A stretch of DNA of 64,000 bases from Podospora pseudocomata (Eukaryota > Ascomycota > Sordariomycetes > Sordariales > Podosporaceae), in contig NC_085889.1 in assembly GCF_035222375.1 (NCBI RefSeq), positions 1,798,001-1,862,000 on the forward strand. Direction: 5' to 3'. Of the stretch, positions 47,570-60,946 are shown one piece after another. The notes beneath the pieces were generated by a model. It was given only the letters and a program-made list of their open reading frames with translations, did no database searches and was not told where the DNA came from. The position numbers and the translations under genes were made by a program. Position 1 is the first letter of the stretch, and every line of letters begins with the position of its first letter.

Positions 47570-49272
47570 TTACTCCGCGTCTGGCTTCTGCGAGACAACT
47601 TCCCTCGCATAAAACTCAACCAGCATGGTGGCATAGGCCTCCAAGTCTTCCACAGGAACAGCCAGGCGAAAGTCGTTGAGCAGCAGGAACTGAAGTTCGA
47701 GGTGGTTCAGTTCAGCCAGGGGGAGACCGCCAACCTAAAAACAACGTTAGCTCTGGTTCTGATGATGATGATCATAGACCAAAAGCAAAAACATACCTTG
47801 GCATATCGCGAGTTGGTGTAAAACACATCAGAAAAAAACTTGCTGGCGCACGTCACCCCCGCAATAATAAGCCGATGGATGTTGTAACTGTCCACCACAA
47901 AATATGTCGCCTGTCCAGCTGCTGAATGCGTGTTAAAACTGTTGCTTTCGATCGTGATCCCCTTCCCAGTTTCCTCATCGGTGTCTGCAAGATCAGAGTC
48001 CGTCTCGTCGCTATCCTCTTCCGCCTCGTTACTGTCCCGCATGACCGTGTCTGGATCTGCCGCCGGTTTCATAGCTTGCGCATGCACGTATTGCATCCGT
48101 CGTGCCTCCTCGCTCTTGACCACCATATCGTTGACCCGCTCCGTCATCCTGTCAAAATAGACCAGCAGACTCAAAAAGACTTCGTACGTGGTGGGACAGT
48201 ACTTGTGTATCCGACCAAGATAGCTCAGTATGCTAATCGAGGGAACGTTTTTACCGTGAAACGCCAAAACACTGCTGCTTAGAGGGCTTCCGTTGGCGTC
48301 CCCACCAGCTTCCTCACCCCTCGCTTGCGCCTGGGCTTGTCGGAGGTGGTGCGCGTTTCGGTTCAGAGCATCGTGTTGGAGGTCGTTGGTGGTGGTAATC
48401 TTGGTAAGGAGGGCGGCTACCATTTCGATAATATCTCCTATAGGCATCGCGCTAATCTCGTACTTCATCTGTTGTAGTGGGGGATCATTAAGGTTCCCTG
48501 AGCCGGTGGCATTAAGATTTTCGACCTTGGCCAGGGTCTGGATATGTGCGAGGTCTTGGACATAGATTGTCTTTTGGGTTTCTATCGGCGGACTTGGGGC
48601 ATTGTTGCTGAGGGGTATCGAAACGGGGGGCGCATCGACGATGTCGACATCCGCGGATGGATTCCGGTGCCGACCGTGATCCGATGCAGGAGAAGGCATC
48701 GCCTTGGATCCTGGCACTACGGTTGCGGCGGTACTGAGGGACGAGGTGGTCGAGCCCGCGACAGAAGGCGGACCGCTGGCGGCATCGTGAACTCTTTCGG
48801 TCGAGACGTCATACTGCGGCCCAGCGCCACCGGAGGAGGGATCAGACGACGAAGACGACGAAGAAGGCGGGGACGGGAGGCGGCGGCTGGCCCCACCACT
48901 CGACATCGGGGGTCGGCTCGACGGTGTTTGTCGTTGTTGCTTTGCTGGCTTGTCTGCGACCACTGGCGTCGGCACTGGTGAATCCTGCCAGTCTCTGCGC
49001 GGTGTTGACGAAGAGGCTTGCCGTCTGGGGCTCGCCGTCGGGCGCGAGTGGTGGGACTGCTGGGCATCCCGGTCGCAACCTGTTGTTGTTCGGCTGACTG
49101 GAACTGGACGGGCCTGGAAGTGAATGTCGTGCGGGTGCTGGTGCTGAATGGCCGGCCCCGCAATCATGCTATGAAATCGAGATGGCGATTCTCCCAATAC
49201 GTCGCCCATCACTGTAGCCATGCTGGCATGGTTGTCTTGATTATGGTGGGTGGTGGTGGTGGTGGCTGCCAA
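47570..49272 (-). CDS. preg: PHO80-like cyclin (PREG) of the phosphate pathway
   Basis: Cyclin partner of the Pho85/PGOV kinase that holds the phosphate activator (NUC-1/Pho4) inactive when phosphate is plentiful. Predicted 546 aa, two exons (49272..47797 and 47734..47570), intron 62 nt with a GCTAAC branch. A long disordered N-terminus (His, Ser, Pro, Thr) precedes the cyclin box, which starts near PLQQMKYEISAMPIGDIIEM and continues with SISILSYLGRIHKYCPTT and FLSLLVYFDRM. An acidic DSDETDSD insertion separates this from YFVVDSYNIHRLIIAGV, CASKFFSDVFYTNSRYAKVGG and, after the intron, LAELNHLELQFLLLNDFRL. This acidic insertion inside the box is typical of PREG-type fungal members. The upstream 3.4 kb has no genes. 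Confidence 0.9.
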
Positions 49273-52200
49273 GAGTTCAGCCAGTGGTTATCGCGTGGTG
49301 GAGGGTCCTGCAGCGAGTGCTATCGGATCGAAAGTGGCTGTGCCGCGATAGCGGAGAATTAGCTAGGCTTTTTTCTGGTTGGCGAGTTTCTGGACCAGGC
49401 GATAAAGACCCGGGTCAGCGCCGGCGCCCAAGCAAAAGGTGGGGGAGGGGCCTAGGGAACGGTGCAAGAGCAAGAGCAACAACAAAAACAACAAGCAAGA
49501 ACGAGAAGAGGGGAAGAAAAAAACAGATGAGACGAAAGGATATGGTGTCTGCGGGAAGGGGGACTAGGTGCCATGCTGGCGGGAGGTAACACAGTGTTGG
49601 CACCGCGTGCGTGCTGCACAACAAGGGCGCAATCAACACGGGATGGCCTTTTCTTTTCTTTCTTGTTTCCTGTTGACGTGATGCTGCTGCTGCTGGTGAA
49701 CGGTGGCTGCGCTGCGCTGCAGGCAAGAAAGACACCGCAGACAGACACCAACACAACAGACGGCAGCCTTGCTGCGGATACCTAGGCGGTTCTTCCTCTA
49801 GCCTGATGGCGAATGGCGTGTCTCAGCATATCAAAGCAGCCGGTGTTTCTGTTTCGAACAGCCAAGGACGACCAACGACGGGTCAAACTCAACGTTTGAA
49901 GCTGTGGCCTGACTCGCGAGATAACGCCATGAAAACAACTGAAATGATGGGCAAACACACAACGAGAGGGTATCAAACAGCCACCAGCCAACTCGCGCCC
50001 GGATCACGAATCCGCTTTGAGCTAGCCGGCGGGATGGCTGTTGGGGCGTTCCAGGCGATTGGGAGTATCGACAGGCACAACGACGTCACTTGGCGATGAT
50101 GAAAGAAGAGAACGGCAAACCTCCCGAGCGGCTGAGGGAAGCACCAGCGCGTGGCAAAGCAAGACAACACAGAGACGTGGAATATCGAGGTGCTTACCTG
50201 TGTGCAGCTTGCATATACCTTCAGCCCCAAACGCCAAAAGGGTCTTCTGTGGGCTGTCTGTCAGGAGAGGTTCGGGATGTTGATGATAAGGTTGGCTTTG
50301 GCGTTTTCGCAAGGACGAACCGGATGGCAGAGATGGCTTATGCAGGTGACTGCCGGGATGGTTACAGAAAAGATTGCGAAGGGATAAAGATAAAAAAAAT
50401 TGACGAGGTTCAAATGTCGAGTGGCAAAGTCATTCGTAGGCATAAGGCGATAGGGGAAAAAGAGGTGATGGGCAACCAAGAGATGCGACCCAAGATTATC
50501 GCATAGCAGAGGCCGATGAAGCAATGCCAAGAAGCGGCCGGAGGGTTGGAGTGCAGTTAACAGGCCGGACGTAAAAGCCTAATGGTTTCTTGATAAGAGA
50601 AATCTTTTGCCCGTTAGGTTATTATCGTTTCTCTCTCCAAGGGGACTCCAATCCCAAGGCCGCTTCCCAGTGAGTTAGGTAAAGGGGGAAGAAACGGTTT
50701 CAAGACTCCGGTCGCGCAGAACACCACCGGCTGGGGGGAAAACAAGGAGATATATCTTGCGGCGTGCAGATAACGCCGGGTGCGGGCAATCGGGCGATCA
50801 AGATGACGATGAACCGGGACCTTCTTCCGCCACGTGTGTGGATGAAAGAATGCTAGCGGACGGGAAACCCTGCGCCCGCACAACCACACACACCGCAGCA
50901 CTCCCAACCGATTCCCTGAGAAGATGGCGCCAGATGAGGCAATGGTACATCCACGCCGTCGACTGTAATAATTATATTATCCTGCCGTCCCTGCTGAGGT
51001 GAGTACCCTTTCTGCATTGCCTTTCTATCTTGTGATTCTCCTCATATGTATATCCTTCCCGTCAGATCATCTCTTCCCCTCCTCCATCATCAACCGAGGA
51101 TGGTGTGTGTGGGTGTGAGTGTGTGTGGTGTGAGGGAACAATCACTGATAAGAAGAGTTGTGGAAAGCGGTGATACGGTAAGATGGACCCACATCTTTAC
51201 CAGCGACAAGCCACCCGTGGTGGGGTGGGGGAGGATGACGCAGGGGTTATCCAGACTTCACATTTGACCTTATGGACTCTGCGCGTTTGCGCTTCTCGCA
51301 TTCTACAGGCGCCACGAGCGAAGGAAAACGCGGGGGGCGTTTGTTATTCTTAAGAGGACGGTGAGGACCAACTTTGTCCAGTTTGAAACCCACGTTGTAC
51401 CATTGTAGAACGCCTGTGGCTTCCAGGTCCCTGAGTTCGAGGGGCTGGATATCAGATTCAACGGTAGGGCCCCCAGCATCTAACCACTTGACAAACATTT
51501 TCTACAAAACTTTTTTACCAGCCAGCCAACCAACCCTCCTCAGCAGCTTCAAAAAGAACCCCCTGCAATATTTCCATCGTGTACACCTCCCATTCGAAGC
51601 ACCGTCGTCCACCTCTATTTGCTCCTGTCATCAAGCCCCTCCTGTTTTCTGTCCCTCTTGTGCCCCTCACCTCGCAAGCGACCCCGTGGCGTCACTCTGG
51701 ACAGAGATTGGCTACTTCAATTGCTTACGTCCCAACCCAAGGCACGAGCGCGCGCTTCTTTTCACGGCAATGTCAACTCGAAATGCACTCACTCAACTAG
51801 GCGGTGGAGGTAGCAACGTGAGGGGATCAAGAAGCGCAAACCCAAAAAAGGGGTCCTCGGTCCTAGGTCGGTAGTGAGCAACGTGGGGGGGGATAAAACT
51901 GTCATTATATGTTCCCTTTCAAACCCCCTCGCCTCGGCTATAATACTCAAAGTACATGTCTCAAGTAGGTATCGCAAGCTCCACCAGAAGTGATTCCTAA
52001 CAATCTACATCCACAAGCCTCGGCCCTGTGGAGTCATCCCGAGATCCAAGAATTGTGTTGAAGGGGTACCCCCTGAACACTTCTCACCTCGAGACTTCCC
52101 GCCATCTCATACCTATTTCCCTACATACGGTTCTGAGAAATCATATCTTCCCTAGTACACCACATCCCGAAAACGTTACACAACCCCCTTCGCATACCTA

Positions 52201-52704
52201 CCTGGATCGCCTAAAATCAAAAATCATATTTTCCACTTACCCCACAACCAGAACCTTTCACTCCTCGGTCGTGGTAATCAGCCATGCAAGTCACAGAGCA
52301 CAAGCAAGGAACGCCATCTGCCCTCCTAACTCGGAGCGGGCGAAACTCCGGGCCACCGCCTTCCTTTACCAACTTGCGTGCCGGCCACGTTGTATCCTCA
52401 TCACCCTCCAACTCGGCCACGCCGGTTCGTAGTCCCCACGCACCGCAGATGCATAAGCCACAGGTAAAACAAGACCAAAAGTGCAGCCCATACTCTTTTT
52501 CAGAGGCTTTCTTGAGAACACCATACACACAGAGACAAAACACCCATCTCCCTATGATGCCTTTTTCGAATCCGAAATGGAATGGCATTACTATACATAT
52601 CCATCATCCAGCCCGGTCATGTCGTCACCTCGCAAGCACCGAACAATGCATCCCGTTCTGATTGGCTGTCTTCTGCCCCCATCCTTACCCCTAGTCACAC
52701 GCAC
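49273..52704. other. 3.4-kb gene-poor region upstream of PREG
   Basis: Scanned on both strands for exon series, tRNA and transposon features. I see one possible small open frame (51247..51498, listed separately) and a CACGTG box at 50831..50836. C/T-rich stretches upstream of the start codon could be a long 5' leader. No intact gene is recognised. Confidence 0.4.
51247..51498 (-). CDS. Possible small hypothetical protein
   Basis: An 83-aa open frame with protein-like composition (opens MFVKWLDAGGPTVESDIQPL, ends basic). I do not recognise it. It has no flanking exons that I can join convincingly. It could be a real small gene, an exon remnant of a lost gene, or chance. Confidence 0.25.
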   Translation of the reverse strand: MFVKWLDAGGPTVESDIQPLELRDLEATGVLQWYNVGFKLDKVGPHRPLKNNKRPPRFPSLVAPVECEKRKRAESIRSNVKSG

Positions 52705-53689
52705 TCAGTTCTCATGTCTGACCTTGTAATCCGTATCTGGTAGGTACAGATGTCTGTCCGCGCCCTTGGCCGTTAACACCACCATACGAATCACACCACC
52801 CGAGCTACCATCCCACTTGATGGCCTCCTTCAACGACTCCTTGACAAAGTTGACCGCATCCGCCTCCTCCATGCCCTCTTTCCAGTTGGCGTCGCAGTAA
52901 CCGTAAATGTACGTCGAGCCAGAACCACCAATGGCATATGGTTGCTTGTGGAGCGACCCGCCGAGGGGGATGCTGTAGACCTGACCGCCGTGACGCTCGT
53001 CCCAACCCGCAATAATGAGACCGGCCCTAGCAAAGAAAATATCAGTACCTGACCTCCGCAGCCTACCCAACTTCAACTTCGCCGGGGGTTACTAACGAGA
53101 GCCTATCCTTGTTCGCATAGCACATCTCCTGGAAGATGGCCGCCGCCGTCTGTGTCGTGGGGGGCTTGCCGTTCATCATGTGGAAGAGCCCAAGCTGGTA
53201 TTGCACAATGTCGGCGACGGCTTGGGTGTCGGCGGCGGACCCGGATCGGCAGCACCAGATTGTGTCGTGTACTCTGGTGAGCTTGTCGGTTACACGGTTG
53301 GCAATGTATGCGCCAGTCGTTGTGCGGGAATCGGCTCCGAGGATAACGCCGTCTTTGAATGTGATCGCCATACTGTCATCGTTCGAATGTTAGGAGGGGT
53401 GCTCGCCCGGGAGTGGTCGTTTGGCCAGTTTAAGACCGGGGGGTTGGCTTACATCGAGGTACCCAAGCTAAGTGATGGAATTGTCAGAATGACTCCCATT
53501 GTAAAAGCAGAGGGCACTTTGGAAGTATCACTTACTTGACCTCACCCTTCTTCAACCGGTCCATATCAACATGGATGCCATCTGCAAGGTACCATGGTTA
53601 GCAACAGGGACGAGACGATGTGGAGACGGTAACCGGGAGTTGCGATGTCACTGACCTTCGCTCAGGCAACCCGATGTACCGAATTCCAT
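52705..53689 (-). CDS. PRE3: 20S proteasome beta-1 subunit (Pre3)
   Basis: Caspase-like catalytic subunit of the 20S core. Predicted 230 aa in five exons: 53689..53656, 53581..53536, 53467..53453, 53372..53097 and 53026..52705. Introns of 68-80 nt all keep phase; exon 3 is only 15 nt. The propeptide [20 protein letters not shown] is followed by KGEVNLG and then the catalytic Thr (residue 30, [11 protein letters not shown]), released autocatalytically. The family blocks [34 protein letters not shown] and [17 protein letters not shown] are intact, as is [13 protein letters not shown]. It should be functional. It lies back to back with ERV2's 3' end, with a GATA/E-box cluster upstream. Confidence 0.96.
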
Positions 53690-54299
53690 TTTTGAAGTAT
53701 GGGTTTGTAATTATCGATCTGAAGTCGTCGATGGAAAGAGGGGGGCAATCGGAGCGAGTCGTCAGTCGTCGAGAATGGAGGTGTTCGTGGGGTGTGTGGC
53801 ATTCGTCGAGTGAATGTTCAAAGTTGGCAACTTGAGCTTGGAGCTCCTCCCAAGCTCAAGGCAGCTCAGACACGCACGCGCGCCTTGCCTGGCGGGCGGG
53901 TTGATGCGCATCACGTGGGGAGCTGATAAGAAGGCTTATCGGATCCTATCGCTTATATCACTTACAGCCAGCCCCTTGGCAGACCGCACGATGGATAAAT
54001 GAACGCATGTAACAATCGGGGTATCCTCTAATATGTACACGATAACCTGACCATGAGTGATCTCATCTTTGAGTCCAGAGTGTTGACCAAAGCCTTCCCA
54101 ATGCGAGGTCCTGTTCGATCTCTCCGGATCACTCAGATCCTGTCGAAGCCCTCGTCAAAATCCCAGCACCCTCATCAGAGTCCAACCCTATCAACACCTC
54201 CACGTCCCCGACTTCCAAAACCACCTCACAAAAAAATATCCGAAAAAAAAAAAAAAAAAACTCCCCAACTCCAACCCAAGTATTCCGACCACAGTCTAC
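53690..54299. other. Promoter of PRE3 and 3' flank of ERV2
   Basis: About 600 bp. Holds the E-box/GATA cluster (53912..53940) and an A-rich run near 54241..54260. No classical PACE proteasome box (GGTGGCAAA) was seen. Confidence 0.5.
53912..53940. promoter_or_regulatory. CACGTG E-box followed by palindromic GATAAG pair
   Basis: CACGTG (53912..53917) lies next to GATAAG-AAGG-CTTATC (53925..53940), about 230 bp upstream of the PRE3 start. These are known core sites for bHLH and GATA factors. Use in vivo is inference. Confidence 0.35.
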
Positions 54300-55019
54300 T
54301 CAACCCCCCCTAACCAACCCCTCCTCCCTCTCTAAACTAACCTCCTCCCTAACCTCAATCTCGTACCTTCTCCTCCTTTCTTTGCCACTATCCCCCTCCT
54401 TCTTCTTCCCCTTCCCATCATCCCCACACCCACAATCATAAAAATCCCCAATATTATTACAATCAAACAACTCCTTCCTCAACCTCCTATTAACCTCATT
54501 ATGCACAAAACAAGCCCACCCCGCCGCATTATTCCGACTGCTCACCTGAGGCGGGTATTTCTCCAGCAGCTTCTGAAAGTGCGAAGCACAGTCCCCACAG
54601 GGGTACAACCTCGCAAACAACTGTATATAAGTCCTCAGCGCAAGACTATCATCCGCCGTCGGCTCCTCCGGAAACCGCGCCATCATCGTGTGGAACAACT
54701 TCCACGACGCGCGGCCGAGTTCCGCTCTTTAAATCTCCCCAATCAGCAATTGCTCTTCCCCAGCATGCAAAAAGCGGAGGACTCACTTCGCAGTCGCATT
54801 CTCCAACTTGGGCGCAATAGATCCACCCTTTAGAATGCTCTCCGAAAGGGCACCGCCAGCACCGTTGCTGTTGTGGCTGCTGCTGCTCCTCCACGTCTCG
54901 TCGGATAATATCTTCGTGGGGTCCCGTCCGCCGCCGCCGCTGCTCGAAACAAAGTACGTCATGGTCAAAAAGAACATGACGCCCACCAGCAGGAGCGTTA
55001 TGTGTTGTCGTCGCGCCAT
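54300..55019 (-). CDS. ERV2: ER FAD-linked sulfhydryl oxidase Erv2
   Basis: Makes disulfides in the secretory pathway by oxidising thiols and passing electrons to oxygen. Predicted 219 aa in two exons (55019..54787 and 54726..54300), intron 60 nt. The N-terminal signal-anchor (HITLLLVGVMFFLTMTYFVS) distinguishes it from mitochondrial Erv1. The FAD-domain blocks LGRASWKLFHTMMARFPEEP, the redox-active YPCGDCASHF (CxxC) and FVHNEVNRRL are clear. NNIGDFYDCGCG at the end of the domain carries the additional cysteines, and a charged Arg/Glu tail follows. I start at 55019 because the longer frame adds a region without signal features and the downstream Met gives a standard anchor. Confidence 0.92.
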
Positions 55020-55653
55020 GGTTTTTCCGCAACCGTCTCGTCGCGCCCGCAGGGTGGCTTGGCCCAATAAATAAAAGGGGTTCACAGTGGATTCGGTGAT
55101 GTCGAGAAACGGAGTTTTGGGCGCAACGTGGAGGGCCAAAAGAGGCGGCGACGAACCGTGGTCGATCTAGCTCTGCAAAAAAAAAAAAAAGGGGTTTTAA
55201 TGAATGACGGGAAAATAATGCACGGCAAGAAAATGGCTGAAGCTTATTGAAGGATGGGAAAAACGACCCGATCAGATGGTTCAAAGGAATTGGAGTGTCT
55301 GTCAGATGTTCGGCGCTGGTGGCCAATGCACCAGTGGCTGATCCCCTAGCCAGGGGTCTGCAGCCAGATCACCCCACCCTTCCCGCGGCAGGCATTTGCT
55401 TGAAACAGGGGTTCAATCAAGCCCAGAGGAGTCAAGCTTTCTCGAAGCCACTTGCAACATCATGTAACCAAAATCATCATCTCTATTATCCAAACAACCT
55501 CTTACATTTCATGTAGATTTCAACTTGAAACAAGTTCGAATAAAAAACCCAAAAACCTCTCTAACCAAAACCCCATCTCTTTATACATCATCCAACCTCC
55601 CGCCCCCGTTCAAGATCATGAACCCCTAAGCAAAACCTGGTAAGCCCCCGTCA
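55020..55653. other. Intergenic region upstream of ERV2
   Basis: Holds the ERV2 promoter and an A run near 55173..55186 plus the 3' flank of the next gene. Nothing else was recognised. Confidence 0.45.
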
Positions 55654-56604
55654 TCAATAAATCCCAGCATAAAACGTCAAATCCCACCTCCCATTCTCCG
55701 TCACAATCACCGGCTTAACATCTTCAACAATAAAAGCCTCCCTCAACGGGTCCAACACCTTGAGCTCCCACCTCATCGCCTCTTCATTAGCCTCAGACCC
55801 AACAGTCTTGCCCAGCACAAGACTCCCATTCGCCTTTCTCGCCAGCGCACCCTCTGGCGCTTCCCTAAGAATGTTTCGACTGAACCCAGTCACCACCCCA
55901 CTCCCATCCGTAGCAAGCATCACCGCTCCCCCATCACACCCCTCAAGCAGCGAGACGTCTCCCCAAGACCGCGTTGACGAGTTCGACGCCGTGGTATTGT
56001 CTTGCGCTTCCCAAGCCACCTCGATCCAAGTTCCCAGATTGTGCCTGGCCGTCCCGTCAAGGTTCTCGTCCAGCCTGCCGCGAACGATGCGACCTGAAAA
56101 GGTAGGGCAGACCGAAATGAAGACTGTCTCGCCAGGATGGAGCTTGCGGGTACAAATACTATTGTCAATGACAAGTCCAACCAAAGCTGTGTCGGTGCGG
56201 GCTTACCAATGTATACTTCCACGGAGTCTCATCACGCGCATTTTCGTACAAAAAGTAGTAGTGATTTTGGTGCGTGTTGCTGTAATCGGCGTCGCGCATT
56301 GTCACGCCGGGGCCGCCGTCATCCACATCTCCCACTGCCACCAAAAAAAATTCAGTCATTCACCTAGAAGATGGGTTGTCTAGGACGCACAAGTGTAGAT
56401 GGGTGTATCTGAACGAGATCCACACGTGAAGGTGGCATTGGCGTGGCTAGAGGGTAGCAGAAGGCTAGAGTTTTGGAATGTGGTGTTCCAGTTGAGGACG
56501 CTGTGCAGGTAGGGCCGTGGAGGGATGAGGACAGGGCTTGCCGAAGTAGCTGGAAGTACGACTAGGAGAATGGGGAGAGTACCCAAAAAGCGTGGGAATG
56601 TCAT
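55654..56604 (-). CDS. Secreted protein of unknown function
   Basis: Predicted 276-aa secreted protein in three exons (56604..56391, 56334..56207, 56142..55654). The introns are 56 and 64 nt, and phase is kept. The signal peptide (PRFLGTLPILLVVLPATSA) is clear and several N-glycosylation sequons follow (NTT, NSS, NAT). Later blocks HPGETVFISVCPTFSGRIVR and SLLEGCDGGAVMLATDGSG look conserved, and the C-terminus ends WDLTFYAGIY. I recognise it only as a type seen in ascomycete secretomes, without a named fold. It could be a cell-surface or effector-like protein. The function is unknown. Confidence 0.7.
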
Positions 56605-57191
56605 GATGTGTAGATGGATGATAAAAGACGGAACCAATGTGAGAGACGTCGCGGGTTATATGGTGTGAGATGATTGGATTTGGCGTGGAAGATGTAGGGA
56701 TAGGTAGGTATGTTGGGAAGAATGTTGTCGAGGAGAGATTCGATGACTGGCCCTGTCGACTTTTTGGGAGATCTTGTGGCGGTGGGCATTGGATTGTGCG
56801 TCCGTCCTTTCCCTGGATATCATGGGAGAAGGAACTCGATCTGGCAAAGTAATGTCGCAAAGCTCCTTCTTGCCAATGCAAGAGTTCAAGGGATGAATAG
56901 GGACCTGCCAGAGCGTCCAGGTAAGGCTCTGAATGGGAAGAGCTCACTGAATTCAAGCGACAGTGAATAGTGACTGCCAATTTACATTCGAGCTGTTATC
57001 AGCTGCTGCGTTACGCATGAGCAAAGTTTCATAATGTCTCAGGAGATATGCTATACATTTCAAGGACCTTCTGCCCAGATACATGAGAGGGCAACAAACA
57101 TCAGGCCCAACCCATAGCACCAACTTGAAAGTCTATCCAGATCCCACAGCAGATACATGAATCAAGAACCTCCTAACCATATTCCGCCAAC
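56605..57191. other. Intergenic region between the secreted protein and the decarboxylase
   Basis: Promoter of the secreted protein gene and 3' flank of the decarboxylase gene. No other feature was recognised. Confidence 0.45.
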
Positions 57192-59695
<2,504 letters not shown>

Positions 59696-60658
59696 TCAAG
59701 CCCCTTGGCTGAGCATCTCCCACTGATCCGACACACTCTCCGATGTTGGTGTGAGGAGGGCATAGCTGTCACCGTCGCTGTTCCTGCTCCCGCTCCCGGT
59801 CTCGACTGCCACTCTCACCAGAGCCCAGCTGTTTCCGAGATCCTCACCCTCAACCCACTCTTCACTTGTTGTAGGGGAAGTGTCTTTCGTCCCACCCTGG
59901 CTGCTCCTCCCTTTTCCACGACCTCGCTTCCGTGGCTTGACCTTGATCTGATATTCCCACTGCCCTTCCCCCCTCACAACATCCTCAAACCCAAACCCAA
60001 CCCTCTGCACCGCTTCACAATCCCCAACAGACCCTTCAACAGCCAGACTCTGCCCAGCTTCCACCTCCTCCACCAGTTGCCTCCACCGCCTCCCAAAAAC
60101 CAACCTCCCATCCCTCTCATCCTCAAACGGCAACCTCCAGCTTTTGTCCGCGGCAATTTCCCGCCCCTCAATCAAATTATTCCTCGTCCATTCCTTCTTT
60201 CCCTCCTCAAAGAAGTCCCTCTTCATTTTCTCGCAGTAATCACAGCAATACAGCGAGCTACACCTCGTCTTGAACATTTTCTCCAAAACAGGAATGTAGT
60301 GCGGCCTGATCAGCAACCCACTTCTCATGCTCGAGGCTTTCCCGTAAGCGTAAGGTTGATTTGCCTTTTTGAGTCGCTGCGCGTCGGTCTTGAGCTTGGG
60401 GAAGTTCCAGGAGCGGTCGAAGAAGACGTCTTCGTAGTCGGAGATGTGGCTTTGGATGCGGTAGAGATCCTGGCTGTTGCGGCCCGGGAGGCCTACGCGG
60501 ATGGTGTTTTTACCGTGAAACTTTTTGGGGTTGGGTTGGACGAGTTTGGTTTGGTCGAAGGGGATGTTGGAGGGTTCTTCTGGGTGGGGGATCTGGGAGG
60601 AGAGACGGGGGAGGTAGCGGGTTAGGGTGAGGGAGGTGAGGTGGTTGTCGTTTTCCAT
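59696..60658 (-). CDS. Uncharacterised ascomycete protein
   Basis: A single 320-aa open frame I cannot assign. The first ~190 residues are Lys/Arg/Tyr-rich and protein-like, with a possible Cys motif SLYCCDYCEKM (about residues 134-144) that could bind zinc. The middle has a Trp-rich WRQLVEEVE block. The C-terminus is Gly/Ser/Glu-rich and disordered (GRGKGRSSQGG). No introns or targeting signal are seen. Function is unknown. Confidence 0.6.
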   Translation of the reverse strand: MENDNHLTSLTLTRYLPRLSSQIPHPEEPSNIPFDQTKLVQPNPKKFHGKNTIRVGLPGRNSQDLYRIQSHISDYEDVFFDRSWNFPKLKTDAQRLKKANQPYAYGKASSMRSGLLIRPHYIPVLEKMFKTRCSSLYCCDYCEKMKRDFFEEGKKEWTRNNLIEGREIAADKSWRLPFEDERDGRLVFGRRWRQLVEEVEAGQSLAVEGSVGDCEAVQRVGFGFEDVVRGEGQWEYQIKVKPRKRGRGKGRSSQGGTKDTSPTTSEEWVEGEDLGNSWALVRVAVETGSGSRNSDGDSYALLTPTSESVSDQWEMLSQGA

Positions 60659-60946
60659 TTTGGCTGTCAGGATTGGGTTTTGGACTGACTAAGGAGTCTG
60701 GGTTTGGAGACACTGAGGTGGCAACACGATGTTGATTTATACAATGTATTCATGGCACTAGCAATTGAGGACATCACGACGCCAGGGTTTGCTGGCGCCC
60801 TCTTCTCGCACAGCGAGCTCAGAGTGGCATGGTGCGGTCTTGGTATAACATGCCATTGGCTGGATTTGTCTTCGTGGCTGTGGCAGTGGTCTTAATCGCC
60901 AAAATAACCCTCAATTTCCCACAACAAGAAGATGGAGCTAACCCTG

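Noticed and set aside
51374-51874. 166-aa plus-strand open frame upstream of PREG
   Set aside because: Ser/Pro/His-rich chance composition and no splice-linked partner; overlaps the more protein-like minus frame.
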